Source of the DNA: Bacteroidales bacterium UBA3297
Lineage (GTDB): Bacteria > Bacteroidota > Bacteroidia > Bacteroidales > Paludibacteraceae
Assembly: GCA_002362105.1 (NCBI GenBank)
Contig: DETD01000031.1
Coordinates: 89,460-152,413, forward strand
Length of the DNA stretch: 62,954 bases
Direction of reading: 5' to 3'
Shown: positions 15,536 to 25,019 of the stretch, piece by piece
How positions within the stretch are numbered: the first letter of the stretch is position 1
Layout: the number at the start of each line of letters is the position of its first letter
Notes under the pieces: generated by a model
Database searches by the model: none
What the model was told of the DNA's origin: nothing
The model's input: the letters and a program-made list of their open reading frames with translations, nothing else
Program-made: the position numbers and the translations under genes

Positions 15536-18500
15536 ATGAACATTCACGACATCCTCGCAAAAGTCAGACAACAGTCGGTTACCGAACGCCAGAAAGGCGC
15601 TGTTTTTGAAAAACTGATGCAGCGCTGGCTGCAGTCGGACCCCCGCTACTGCAACCTGCTGAAAAAAGTTTGGTTGTGGGACGAGTTTCCGGCTAAGGGC
15701 GAGTTTGGCGGCAAGGATACGGGCATTGACCTGGTGGCCCGCACCGAAGAGGGCGACTACTGGGCTATTCAGTGCAAGTGCTACGATGCGAACGCCGTCA
15801 TCGATAAACCGGCCGTCGACACCTTCCTTTCCACCTCGAGCAAGACTTTTACCGATGACGTGACCTTAAAGACGGTGGGTTTCAGCCTGCGGTTGTGGAT
15901 ATCGACCACCGACCACTGGGGCCCGACCGCCACCCAGACCATCGCTAACCAAAATCCGCCCGTGCAGCGCATCGGCCTGAAGGATTTGGAGATGAGTCCG
16001 GTCGACTGGACAAAATTGGAAGGCGGCAGCCAGGGCAGCGACGCCCGACTGGCCGGCAAGCAGTTGAAGGAGCACCAGCTGAAAGCCATCAGCAAGGCCA
16101 GGACCCACTTTATTGAGGAAGGCAACGACCGCGGCAAGCTGGTGATGGCCTGCGGAACGGGAAAAACCTATACGGCCCTGAACCTGGTGGAACAGCTGAC
16201 CGACCAGAAAGGACTGATATTGTTTATGGTGCCGAGCATCGCCCTGCTGGGACAAGCCCTGAACGACTGGAGCGCCGACAGCAAAAAGCCGTTTAAGGCC
16301 GTCTGCATCTGCAGCGACAGCAAGAGCAGCAAGATTACCAAAAAGAACAACAATTTCGACGATAAGGAAGACAGCGTGATAGACCTGCCGCTGCCCGCTA
16401 CCACCAATGCGGACACTATTGCCAGGCAGCTGAAACTTTACAGAAAACACAGCGAGCAGGGCAAGGGTATGGTGGTGGTGTTCAGCACCTACCAGAGTGT
16501 GGATGCCGTGAGCGAGGCACAACGCGCCATTTTGAAAGAGACCAACGGCGAGTACGGCGTGTTCGACTTTATTGTCTGCGACGAGGCGCACCGCACAACC
16601 GGTGTGATGAGAGACCGCGACAACGAGAGCAGCTTCACCAAGATACACAGCAACGAAAACGTGCAGGGACGCAAACGCCTGTACATGACCGCCACCCCAC
16701 GCCTTTACGGCGAGGGTGCCCAGAAGAAGGCGGCCGAAAAAGATGCAGTCCTCTTCTCGATGGACGATGAAAACATCTACGGAAAAGAGTTCTTCCGTGT
16801 CAACTTCAGCTATGCGGTCGAACACGGACTGCTGACCGACTACAAGGTGCTGGTGCTGACCGTAAACGGCAGCGACCTGCCGGCCAACATCAAGGAAAAA
16901 GTGGAGAACCCTTTAAGCAAGGAATTCGACTTCGACGATACCACCAAGCTGATAGGCGTCATCAACGGACTGGCCAAGCAAGTAAAGGGCGACGGCGGCA
17001 AGACTTGGGAAGTGGACCCGAGAAAGATGCACCGGGCACTGGCGTTCTGCTCGTCGATTGGCGATGACTACAAGCCCGGCACATCGAAGAATGTGGCACA
17101 TGTGCTGCCACAACTGTCGCAAGACTACTACAACAGCCTGAACGACGCCGAGAAAGACAAGGCCGTACTGATTGAAGCCAAACATATAGACGGCAGTATG
17201 GACAGCCTGCAACGCAACGAGCGGTTGCAGTGGCTGCGCGAAGAACCCGAAAACGAGAACATCTGCAAGGTAATCACCAACGTGCGCTGCCTGAGCGAGG
17301 GCGTGGACGTGCCCGCCCTCGACGCCGTGTTGTTCCTTTCGGCCCGCAACAGCCAGGTGGATGTGGTGCAGAGCGTGGGGCGCATTATGCGCAACTTTAA
17401 GGAAGGCACACCCGAAGAGAAGAAGTACGGCTACATCATCATCCCGATTGTGGTAGACGAAAACCAGAAGCCGGAAGAAGTGCTGGACAACAACACGACC
17501 TTCGACGTGGTGTGGAGCATTTTGAACGCACTGCGCAGCCACGACGACAACTTCAATGCCGAGGTGAACAAGATTAACCTGAACCGCAAGAAGAACGACC
17601 CGACAAGCGACCCTTCGGGCAAGATTACCATCGGTGCCGCCGGCTTGGGCGTGGACGACCCGCAAGCGCACGACGATGCCGTTGTGCTGGGTTCCGACGA
17701 GGTGGGCCGGCAGCTGGCCCTGCGCTTCGGCGAGTTGAAAGACGGCATCTACGCCAAACTGGTGGAGAAGTGCGGCGACCGCCTCTACTGGGAGAACTGG
17801 GCGAAGGAGGTGGGCGAGGTGGCCAAGAACTTTATAGCCCGCATCACGCAGATGGTGTTGAAAGAGGGCATCCACAAAGAAGAGTTCGACCACTTCTTGG
17901 AAGGCCTGCAGAAGAACATCAACGACAGCATAGACGGCCCGCAAGCCGTAGAGATGCTGGCCCAGCACCTCATTACCCGCCCCGTGTTCGACGCCCTGTT
18001 TGCCGAATACGAGTTTGTGAAGAACAACGCTGTCAGCCGCAGCATGCAGCACATGATAGAACTGCTGGAAGACAAGGGGTTGACCAAAGACCTTGATGTG
18101 CTCGAAAAGTTCTACGATTCTGTAAAACGCAATGTAACCAACATCGACAACCTAGAAGGCAAACAGAGCATCATCAAGAGCCTGTATGAGAAATTCTTTA
18201 AGGGAGCGTTCCCGCTGACCGTGGAAAAATTAGGTATAGTCTACACGCCAGTAGAGTGCGTGGACTTCATCATCCGCAGTGTGAACGACATTCTGAAACA
18301 GGAATTCGACACCAGTCTGACGGAAGAGAACGTGCACATTTTAGACCCCTTCACCGGCACCGGTACGTTCATCACCCGCCTGTTGCAGAGCGGCCTGATC
18401 AAGAAAGAAGACCTAGAGCGCAAGTACCGCAACGAGATCCACTGCAACGAGATTGTTTTGTTGGCCTACTACATAGCCGACGTAAACATTGAGAGTGTGT

Positions 18501-21088
18501 TCCACGATATAGTCAAGCGGGAGCACTACCTACCTTACGACGGCATTTGCCTAACCGACACGTTCCAATTGAACGAAAGCGGCGACAACGACATCTTCAG
18601 TCAATTGTTCCCTGAAAATTCGGAACGCTTGAAGAAGCAGAAGAAAGCACCGGTTCGGGTGGTGATTGGAAATCCGCCGTATTCGGTTGGGCAGAAGTCT
18701 GCTAACGATAATGCACAAAATTTGAGTTATAAGACATTAGATTCAAGAGTAGAAAATACTTATGCAAAGTATTCAACGGCGACACTAAAGAATGCTTTAT
18801 ACGATAGCTATATCAAAGCCTTCCGTTGGGCAAGTGACCGCATCAATGCGAATGGTAACAAAGACGGCGGTATTGTAGCCTTCATAAGCAATGGAGCATG
18901 GCTGGATGGCAATGCCCAGGATGGTATGCGTAAGTGCTTTGAGGACGAATTTAGCAGCATTTATGTGTTGAACTTGAGAGGAAACCAACGCACATCGGGC
19001 GAGTTGAGCCGAAAAGAAGGAGGTAAGATATTTGGCAGTGGTAGCCGTACCCCAATTGCCATCACCTTCTTGGTAAAGAATCCGAAAGCAGAAAACAAGA
19101 AAGCAGTTATTCATTACCACGACATTGGCGACTACTTGTCAAGAGAAGACAAATTGAAGAAGGTCAAGGAATTCAGAAGTTTGGGCTCTGGTAAGATTGA
19201 TTGGCAAATTATCAAACCAAATGACAAACAAGATTGGATTAACCAAAGAGACGGGGTGTTTGATACTTTGATAAATCTTGGAGATAAAGAAGATAAAAGT
19301 AATAAATCATCAAAATTTTTTAATGCCGTACATACAAATGGATTAAAGACACAAAGAGACGTTTGGTGCTATAACCATTCACACAATGTTGTCGTTACAA
19401 ATATGACAAGAATGATTTCATTTTACAATCAACAGTGTGAAGAATATAAGACGAGCAATCAAAGTGCGGAAGATTTTGTCAATAAAGATTTAACTAAAAT
19501 AAATTGGACATCAGGCCTAATTTCGGATTTAAAAAACAACAAAAAGGCTGTATTTCAGCCAAACGAGATAATCGATTCTTTATATAGACCATTTACAAAA
19601 CAAAAACTGTATTGTAATTATCAATTTAATGAAAGACAAGGAATAAAAATAAAAGGCAAACCGGATAACGATTTGCAAAACATTTTTATATCTGTGAGTG
19701 GCATTGGTACGAATAAAGGATTTTGTTGCCTTATTTCAAACCTAATACCAGACCTTGGTATGTTAGGAAGTACACAGTGTTACCCCCTCTACTGGTACGA
19801 AGAGCGAGGGGAGAAGAAAGTTGGAAACCAGTTGGAATTGTTTGGACAAGAAGAAGGGGAAAGCAAGTATATTCGGCACGACGGCGTATCTGACTGGATT
19901 TTGAAGGAAGTGCGTAGCCGTTATGGAAACCTGACCAGCATCAGCAAAGAAGACATCTTCTACTATGTGTACGGCCTGATTCATTCAGAAGAATACCGCA
20001 CCCGCTTTGCCGACGATTTAAGGAAGTCGCTGCCACGCATTCCTATAGTAGACAAGGTAGCCGACTTTGTCGCCTTCAACAAGGCTGGCCGTGCTTTGGC
20101 AGATCTGCACTTGAACTACGAAAGTGTTGCAGCACATCCGGAAGTGAAGGTGACCGAACTGGGTAAGAAAGAAGACTACATCGACGAAGAGACGGGTGAA
20201 ACCGTTATGAACGGCGACGCCTTCAACTATTACAGCGTGGAGAAGATGCGCTTCCCAAGCGGACAAAAAGCGAAGGACAAGCCAAGCACCATCATCTATA
20301 ATCCACACATCACCCTCGAGCATATCCCGGCCGTAGCCTACGACTATGTGGTGAACGGCAAAAGCGCCATCGAGTGGATAATGGAACGCTATGCGGTAAC
20401 CATCGACAAAGACAGCCTGATAAAGAACGACCCTAACGACTGGAGCCGCGAACACAACCAACCCCGCTACATACTCGACCTGCTGCTGAGCGTCATCAAC
20501 GTGAGCGTGCAGACGGTGGCGATTGTGAAAGGCCTGCCGGCGCTGAACCTGGGCGCAAGCGCAGCCACAGCGGCCACCACCACTCCACCAACACCAGAAA
20601 TAAAGCCAATGACAGAGTTGCTGGAAGAGGTGGCCAAAGAAGAACAGTTTGTGCGCTACCTGCCAGTGTACGGACTGAAAGCGGCGTGCGGCGCATTCGA
20701 AAGCAACGAACTGCCCGGCGTAACCGGCTGGGTGGACATAGCCGAAAGCGGCATCCACCCGAAAGGCGACCTGAACTATTTTGTGTGCCAGGCCAAAGGC
20801 CACTCGATGGAGCCACGGATACAGGACGGAGACTACGTCGTCTGCCGGTTCTACACCCCGCAGAGCGCCGGCAGCCGAAACGGGAAGATGGTGCTGGCCA
20901 GCATCAGCGAGTACGACGGCGACTACGACGGCCGCTACACCATAAAGGAATACCGCAGCGAGAAGAACGCCGACGGCACAGGGAAATCCGTCACCCTGTA
21001 TCCGCTAAACAAAGACTACAGCCCGATAGAGCTCAGCGAAGACGACGATGTGCGGATAGTAGCCGAAGTGGTGGGAGTGGTGAAGTGA
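15536..21088 (+). CDS. Single-chain restriction-modification enzyme (type ISP-like) with C-terminal S24 peptidase domain
   Basis: An 1850-residue fusion that should recognise, methylate and cut DNA. In order: Mrr-like PD-(D/E)XK nuclease (GKDTGIDLV then IQCKCYD, about 55-90); superfamily 2 helicase/translocase with GTGKT (about 205), DEAH (about 347), TATPR and QSVGRIMR; N6-adenine methyltransferase with DPFTGTGTF (about 935) and NPPY (about 1045); a target-recognition region; and a LexA/UmuD-like S24 domain (GHSMEPRIQDGDYV, about 1754, with a later KEYRSEK). Type ISP enzymes are usually near 1,600 residues, so the S24 end is an addition. The region 18,680-19,780 is much more AT-rich than its flanks. 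Start: ATG 15536; the upstream TTG at 15428 lies in the structured leader. Confidence 0.88.
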   Translation: MNIHDILAKVRQQSVTERQKGAVFEKLMQRWLQSDPRYCNLLKKVWLWDEFPAKGEFGGKDTGIDLVARTEEGDYWAIQCKCYDANAVIDKPAVDTFLSTSSKTFTDDVTLKTVGFSLRLWISTTDHWGPTATQTIANQNPPVQRIGLKDLEMSPVDWTKLEGGSQGSDARLAGKQLKEHQLKAISKARTHFIEEGNDRGKLVMACGTGKTYTALNLVEQLTDQKGLILFMVPSIALLGQALNDWSADSKKPFKAVCICSDSKSSKITKKNNNFDDKEDSVIDLPLPATTNADTIARQLKLYRKHSEQGKGMVVVFSTYQSVDAVSEAQRAILKETNGEYGVFDFIVCDEAHRTTGVMRDRDNESSFTKIHSNENVQGRKRLYMTATPRLYGEGAQKKAAEKDAVLFSMDDENIYGKEFFRVNFSYAVEHGLLTDYKVLVLTVNGSDLPANIKEKVENPLSKEFDFDDTTKLIGVINGLAKQVKGDGGKTWEVDPRKMHRALAFCSSIGDDYKPGTSKNVAHVLPQLSQDYYNSLNDAEKDKAVLIEAKHIDGSMDSLQRNERLQWLREEPENENICKVITNVRCLSEGVDVPALDAVLFLSARNSQVDVVQSVGRIMRNFKEGTPEEKKYGYIIIPIVVDENQKPEEVLDNNTTFDVVWSILNALRSHDDNFNAEVNKINLNRKKNDPTSDPSGKITIGAAGLGVDDPQAHDDAVVLGSDEVGRQLALRFGELKDGIYAKLVEKCGDRLYWENWAKEVGEVAKNFIARITQMVLKEGIHKEEFDHFLEGLQKNINDSIDGPQAVEMLAQHLITRPVFDALFAEYEFVKNNAVSRSMQHMIELLEDKGLTKDLDVLEKFYDSVKRNVTNIDNLEGKQSIIKSLYEKFFKGAFPLTVEKLGIVYTPVECVDFIIRSVNDILKQEFDTSLTEENVHILDPFTGTGTFITRLLQSGLIKKEDLERKYRNEIHCNEIVLLAYYIADVNIESVFHDIVKREHYLPYDGICLTDTFQLNESGDNDIFSQLFPENSERLKKQKKAPVRVVIGNPPYSVGQKSANDNAQNLSYKTLDSRVENTYAKYSTATLKNALYDSYIKAFRWASDRINANGNKDGGIVAFISNGAWLDGNAQDGMRKCFEDEFSSIYVLNLRGNQRTSGELSRKEGGKIFGSGSRTPIAITFLVKNPKAENKKAVIHYHDIGDYLSREDKLKKVKEFRSLGSGKIDWQIIKPNDKQDWINQRDGVFDTLINLGDKEDKSNKSSKFFNAVHTNGLKTQRDVWCYNHSHNVVVTNMTRMISFYNQQCEEYKTSNQSAEDFVNKDLTKINWTSGLISDLKNNKKAVFQPNEIIDSLYRPFTKQKLYCNYQFNERQGIKIKGKPDNDLQNIFISVSGIGTNKGFCCLISNLIPDLGMLGSTQCYPLYWYEERGEKKVGNQLELFGQEEGESKYIRHDGVSDWILKEVRSRYGNLTSISKEDIFYYVYGLIHSEEYRTRFADDLRKSLPRIPIVDKVADFVAFNKAGRALADLHLNYESVAAHPEVKVTELGKKEDYIDEETGETVMNGDAFNYYSVEKMRFPSGQKAKDKPSTIIYNPHITLEHIPAVAYDYVVNGKSAIEWIMERYAVTIDKDSLIKNDPNDWSREHNQPRYILDLLLSVINVSVQTVAIVKGLPALNLGASAATAATTTPPTPEIKPMTELLEEVAKEEQFVRYLPVYGLKAACGAFESNELPGVTGWVDIAESGIHPKGDLNYFVCQAKGHSMEPRIQDGDYVVCRFYTPQSAGSRNGKMVLASISEYDGDYDGRYTIKEYRSEKNADGTGKSVTLYPLNKDYSPIELSEDDDVRIVAEVVGVVK

Positions 21089-21153
21089 GGAAGAAGCAGT
21101 TGGGAGATACCGTTATTTCTACCATTAATTGAGGGGAAATGACGATATTTTGA

Positions 21154-21161
21154 TAACTTTG
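21154..21161 (+). promoter_or_regulatory. -7 promoter box TAACTTTG
   Basis: Exact TAnnTTTG match, 25 bases before ATG 21187. The in-frame GTG at 21163 lies directly beside it and is therefore rejected as the start. Confidence 0.6.
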
Positions 21162-21186
21162 TGTGGTTAACCTACACAAACACAAT

Positions 21187-22593
21187 ATGAAAAAACTCTT
21201 CATCCTATTGTTCATACAGCTAGCACTCTGCTGCACCTCGTTTGCCACCAACTACCTCACCTTTACAGCCGAGGAAGACAACTCGGAGTTCAGTATAAGA
21301 GACCACAACATAAAATCGAAAATCTTTTACTCTTTAGATAACGGCAAGACTTGGAACAAACTAACAGCCCAGCTCGTCAACCTGGCAAAAGGAGAACAGG
21401 CATTACTGAAAGGAGAGGAGCCAGACGAAAAGCCAACATTGGATAACTATTCAAGTTTCAGAATGACAGGGGCAATTGCCGCCAGCGGAAGCGTGATGAG
21501 TTTGATAGACGGGAACGGCGAAAGTAAAACCATTCCATACGCCAAATGTTTTTATAAACTGTTCTACAACTGCTATAGCCTGACACAGGCGCCAGAACTG
21601 CCGGCCACCACATTGAAAAAAGAGTGCTACAGTGAAATGTTTAGCGGATGCTCGAGCCTGACACAAACGCCAAAACTGCCCGCTACAACATTGGAAGAAG
21701 AATGCTATTTGGTTATGTTTAGTGGATGCACCAGTCTGACACAGGCACCTGAACTGCCGGCAACAACATTGGCAGTAAGTTGCTACCAATCTATGTTCTA
21801 CAACTGTACCAGTCTGACAAAAGCGCCGGAACTACCTGCAACAACTTTGGCTGAATGGTGCTATAATTCTATGTTCGATGGCTGCACAAGCCTGACTAAA
21901 GCGCCAGAACTACCTGCAACAACTTTGGCTAAATTGTGCTACGGATGTATGTTCTTCGACTGCACAAGCCTGACTAAAGCGCCAGAACTACCTGCAACAA
22001 CTTTGGCTGAATTGTGCTACCTCAGTATGTTTAGCGGATGTTCGAATTTAACACAAGCGCCGGAACTGCCGGCTACGACATTAGCTAAAAGTTGCTACAA
22101 TTATATGTTCCTCGACTGCACAAGCCTGACCAAAGCGCCGGAACTACCTGCGCCCAAATTAGAAAAAGATTGCTATAGCTATATGTTTTACGGATGCAAA
22201 AACCTTTCTCGCATCAAAGTAGCATTTATTGACTGGGACTGGGAAACAGGCACCAGTCTATGGGTTACAGATGTTGCAAAAAATGGTACTTTTATCTGCC
22301 CTAAGGACTTGCCGGAGATATATGGGGAGACTCACATACCTGATGGCTGGACAGTGATACGGGAAGAAGATTTAAGCACAGAGGCGGTTGCTGCAACAGA
22401 AGGCACGACGGTGCATACATCGGGACTGACTATTTTTGTCTGCAATACGGACGCTGACATTGAGGTCTACGAGGTGGGAGGAAAGCTGATTGGCAAAGCC
22501 AGAACTATGAGCGGAGAGGCACAGATAACAGTGTCACAATCAGGTATTTATTTGGTTAAGGCGGGAGCGCAAACGCTAAAGGTTGCACTATAA
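21187..22593 (+). CDS. BspA-like leucine-rich repeat protein with C-terminal sorting domain, 8 repeats
   Basis: A 468-residue paralogue of the cluster at 1-5964, about 15 kb away. It has a signal peptide (MKKLFILLFIQLALCC), the shared head (NYLTFTAEEDNSEFSIRDH), eight 26-residue leucine-rich units, the IKVAFIDW cap and a sorting-domain tail (TEAVAATEGTTVHTSGLTIF... YLVKAGAQTLKVAL) nearly identical to that of the 4330 gene. Promoter layout and leader also match that gene, so the two form a subfamily. Its stop codon is followed directly by repeat copy H, exactly as copy B follows the 4330 gene: gene and element seem to have been duplicated together. Confidence 0.88.
   Translation: MKKLFILLFIQLALCCTSFATNYLTFTAEEDNSEFSIRDHNIKSKIFYSLDNGKTWNKLTAQLVNLAKGEQALLKGEEPDEKPTLDNYSSFRMTGAIAASGSVMSLIDGNGESKTIPYAKCFYKLFYNCYSLTQAPELPATTLKKECYSEMFSGCSSLTQTPKLPATTLEEECYLVMFSGCTSLTQAPELPATTLAVSCYQSMFYNCTSLTKAPELPATTLAEWCYNSMFDGCTSLTKAPELPATTLAKLCYGCMFFDCTSLTKAPELPATTLAELCYLSMFSGCSNLTQAPELPATTLAKSCYNYMFLDCTSLTKAPELPAPKLEKDCYSYMFYGCKNLSRIKVAFIDWDWETGTSLWVTDVAKNGTFICPKDLPEIYGETHIPDGWTVIREEDLSTEAVAATEGTTVHTSGLTIFVCNTDADIEVYEVGGKLIGKARTMSGEAQITVSQSGIYLVKAGAQTLKVAL
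21589..22212 (+). repeat. 78-bp tandem coding repeat, 8 units
   Basis: Eight in-frame units. Units 4-6 (about 21823-22056) are close copies of one another, pointing to recent unit duplication. Confidence 0.88.
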
Positions 22594-22710
22594 CAGGGTT
22601 GGCTCGTAGCGTTTTCCAAACGCACATTGCTCGTGCGGGCAGCCGGGCACGTTGGAACGGCGGGGGCCATTTCAACATACCCGGTTATGGAAGTACCGTC
22701 TTCCAGACGG
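22592..22710 (+). repeat. Three-hairpin repeat, type 1, copy H
   Basis: Full element beginning on the stop codon of the BspA-like gene. The inner arm GTTGGAACGGC pairs with GCCATTTCAAC through one G-U and one mismatch. An extra hairpin 3 variant (CCGTCTTCCTGACGG) is at 22760-22774. Confidence 0.82.
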
Positions 22711-22853
22711 ACAGCAAATCGAAAAAGGAGTTTGCACAGGCTGAACTGGTTATGGAGGTACCGTCTTCCTGACGGGGGCTTCCTACAAAGCATACACAAG
22801 AGGGACATGAACCTATAGGCACCGTATCTGACATGGGCTAGCACATCCAACAG

Positions 22854-22937
22854 TCGCAAGGTTGGCTCGTAGCGTTTTCCAAACGCACATAGCTCGTGCC
22901 AACATCCGGGCACGATGAAATGGCAGAACCATTTCAT
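22854..22937 (+). repeat. Truncated type 1 repeat, copy I
   Basis: Hairpin 1 and the inner arm GATGAAATGG-CAGAA-CCATTTCA are present. The sequence then switches to TACACATTTTCCATACGAC, a fragment of the 32-bp repeat family, so CCCGG and hairpin 3 are missing. The rest of the gap to 23052 shows no gene. Confidence 0.72.
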
Positions 22938-23052
22938 ACACATTTTCCATACGACATTCCGCCAAAACGTGCAAAGCTAGGTTCACCTCAATTTTCGGTA
23001 GCGGAAAAGCCAAAAAAGCATCACATACAACAAGTTTATGGAAGGGAGAACA

Positions 23053-24597
23053 TCAGCCTACCAGCCATTCGGTTAGGTTGCGCTCTACCGTGCTGAAGTT
23101 GGCACCAATTTTCACAAAGCGTTTGCCGGGAGCGGAAATCCTTTCCGCATACTTTTTCTCATCGATTTGCGCCAACGCCTCTTGTGCCGACTGGTCGCGC
23201 TTACACTCGATAAGGTAGGCGCAGGCCTCCGTCTCGAAGAAAATATCGACACGGCCGCCCAGAACGGGGTGCTCCACCGCCACCTGGTGACCCGTGAAAC
23301 GGATCATCAGATAAGCCATATTCCGGAAGTTCGCCTCTATCTGCTTGGGGTCGTTACTCTCGAATGGCACCTGGCTCATGATATACTGGATTTGCGACAT
23401 AAAGCCGTCGACGTCGTCGGCACGCACCAAACGCCTCAACTGCAGATAGTCGGCATCCAGTTCGTCTATATCCTTGCCGGTATACTCTACCAGCAGGTAG
23501 CGTACAAAGCCGTCGGCCACCTCCTCGTTCGGGAATCCCAGATAATAAACATCGTCCTCATACCCCTTAATGGTCAGGTAACCGCTTTGGTAAAGGGCGG
23601 CGGTGATGTTCTCCTCGCCGTTTCCAAAAGAGGAAATGCTCTCGACTGTGGCAAAGATGCCATTGTTAAACTTGGACAGGTCGTACGACTTTTTCTTTAA
23701 AATCCTAGTCAAGTAGGTCGGAGTACCGGTAGCGAACCACTTATTGTCCAACGTCTTGCTCTTCAGGCTACCCAACAGACTGAACGGATTGTAAACACCA
23801 CAACCCTTCACCGTAAAATGATAGCCGTTGTATTTTTTCCGGAGCAGTTCGTACATCTTTTCCTTTGAGACCTCCATCTCCTCCGCAAAAACCGCCACCT
23901 CACCATCAAAATAGTTGTGAAGTTCGTCCTCAGTAATGCCGCAGATTGCAGAAAACTCCCTATTCATAGAAATATCGTCGGGATTGTTCGCCGCACTGAA
24001 TATACCCAGTTTGCCGTAGCGTGTCACTCCGGTCAGGAAGGCGAACTTGATGTTCACATCCGCATTCTTCAGCACGCCGTACAGGCTTTGCAGAATCTCG
24101 CGGTTCTGGTCCTGCACGTCTGGATTACCGATAGCGTCGGTCAAAGGCTTATCGTACTCGTCAATTAGGACAACGCATTTTCGTCCTGTTTTTTCAAAGG
24201 CACGCCTCATCAGTCCAGAAAAACGGTTTTCGAAGCCTTTCTCCACCTCATTTTTTCCGTACATTATCTCCCAATTGGAAAAATACACTTCCAAACGGTT
24301 CCGAATGGCTTCCGGATGGGTATAACTCGCCCCAGAGAAATCGAGATGGAAGACGGGGTACACCAACCAGTCTTTCTCTAACTGCTCTATGGCAAGCCCA
24401 TGAAAGAGGTCTTTACGCCCCAGAAAGTAGCTCTCGAGCGTGGTCGTCAGCAGACTTTTTCCGAAACGGCGCGGACGACTCAGGAAATAATACTTTCCTG
24501 AATCTATTAGTTTATAAACCAGCTCGGTTTTGTCCACATAGACGTAACCGCCTGAGATTATTTCCTCAAATGTCTGTATGCCGATCGGGTATTTCAT
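23053..24597 (-). CDS. AAA-ATPase-like / PD-(D/E)XK nuclease family protein, paralogue 2
   Basis: A 514-residue paralogue of the protein at 9303, with the same parts: Walker A in RPRRFGKSLL, Walker B VVLIDEYDKPL, and a nuclease-type end with GGRVDIFF and LIECKRD. The last 120 or so residues match paralogue 1 almost perfectly, and the block around ILKKK(S)...NNGIFATVESISSFGNGEENITAAL is also shared, but the stretches between differ strongly. I start at ATG 24597 (MKYPIGIQTF); the TTG further up lies in the -7 box TATCTTTG (24628-24635). Upstream sequence and a type 1 repeat (copy J) match the layout upstream of paralogue 1, so the whole module was duplicated. Confidence 0.87.
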   Translation of the reverse strand: MKYPIGIQTFEEIISGGYVYVDKTELVYKLIDSGKYYFLSRPRRFGKSLLTTTLESYFLGRKDLFHGLAIEQLEKDWLVYPVFHLDFSGASYTHPEAIRNRLEVYFSNWEIMYGKNEVEKGFENRFSGLMRRAFEKTGRKCVVLIDEYDKPLTDAIGNPDVQDQNREILQSLYGVLKNADVNIKFAFLTGVTRYGKLGIFSAANNPDDISMNREFSAICGITEDELHNYFDGEVAVFAEEMEVSKEKMYELLRKKYNGYHFTVKGCGVYNPFSLLGSLKSKTLDNKWFATGTPTYLTRILKKKSYDLSKFNNGIFATVESISSFGNGEENITAALYQSGYLTIKGYEDDVYYLGFPNEEVADGFVRYLLVEYTGKDIDELDADYLQLRRLVRADDVDGFMSQIQYIMSQVPFESNDPKQIEANFRNMAYLMIRFTGHQVAVEHPVLGGRVDIFFETEACAYLIECKRDQSAQEALAQIDEKKYAERISAPGKRFVKIGANFSTVERNLTEWLVG

Positions 24598-24627
24598 GGT
24601 CTGCGCTGATATGGGGTTGACTTTCTG

Positions 24628-24635
24628 CAAAGATA
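24628..24635 (-). promoter_or_regulatory. -7 promoter box TATCTTTG
   Basis: Same box and spacing as at paralogue 1 (10881-10888). Confidence 0.58.
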
Positions 24636-24708
24636 GTGGTTTTTAGGGAAAAATAAGGCTACTGGAATGGCTTCTGAGTTGCACAGTGTTTCAGGGACTA
24701 GCTATAAT

Positions 24709-24836
24709 TACAAGGTTGGCTCGTAGCGTTTTCCAAACGCACATTGCTCGTGCCTGCTGCCGGGCACGTTGGAATGGCGGAAGCCATTCCAACATACCCG
24801 GTTATCGAGATACCGTCTTCCAGACGGGCTGAGACG
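24709..24836 (+). repeat. Three-hairpin repeat, type 1, copy J
   Basis: Full element. Its inner arm pairs perfectly: GTTGGAATGGC-GGAA-GCCATTCCAAC. The leader at 24654-24708 (GGCTACTGGAATGGCTTCTG) matches that of copy D, again upstream of a nuclease paralogue. Confidence 0.86.
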
Positions 24837-25019
24837 AAACAAAATAAGTGCCAAGTAACAGGAGAACGGACTGAGACGAGACAGATAAGTGAGAAATAAC
24901 AGGTTGCAGGTGACGCGTATGAAGTGACTAGATTGGAGGGAACGTCCTTACAGACAGCGGCAACGAATAAACAATCCGCAAGAAGGAAGCAGGAGGTCCT
25001 TACCGTGTACTTTCAGAAC

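Noticed and set aside
15182..15571. 129-codon minus-strand ORF across the structured leader
   Set aside because: It spans the long hairpin region and runs into the start of the restriction gene; no domain. Long stems can give open frames by chance. I prefer the RNA explanation, but translation is not excluded.
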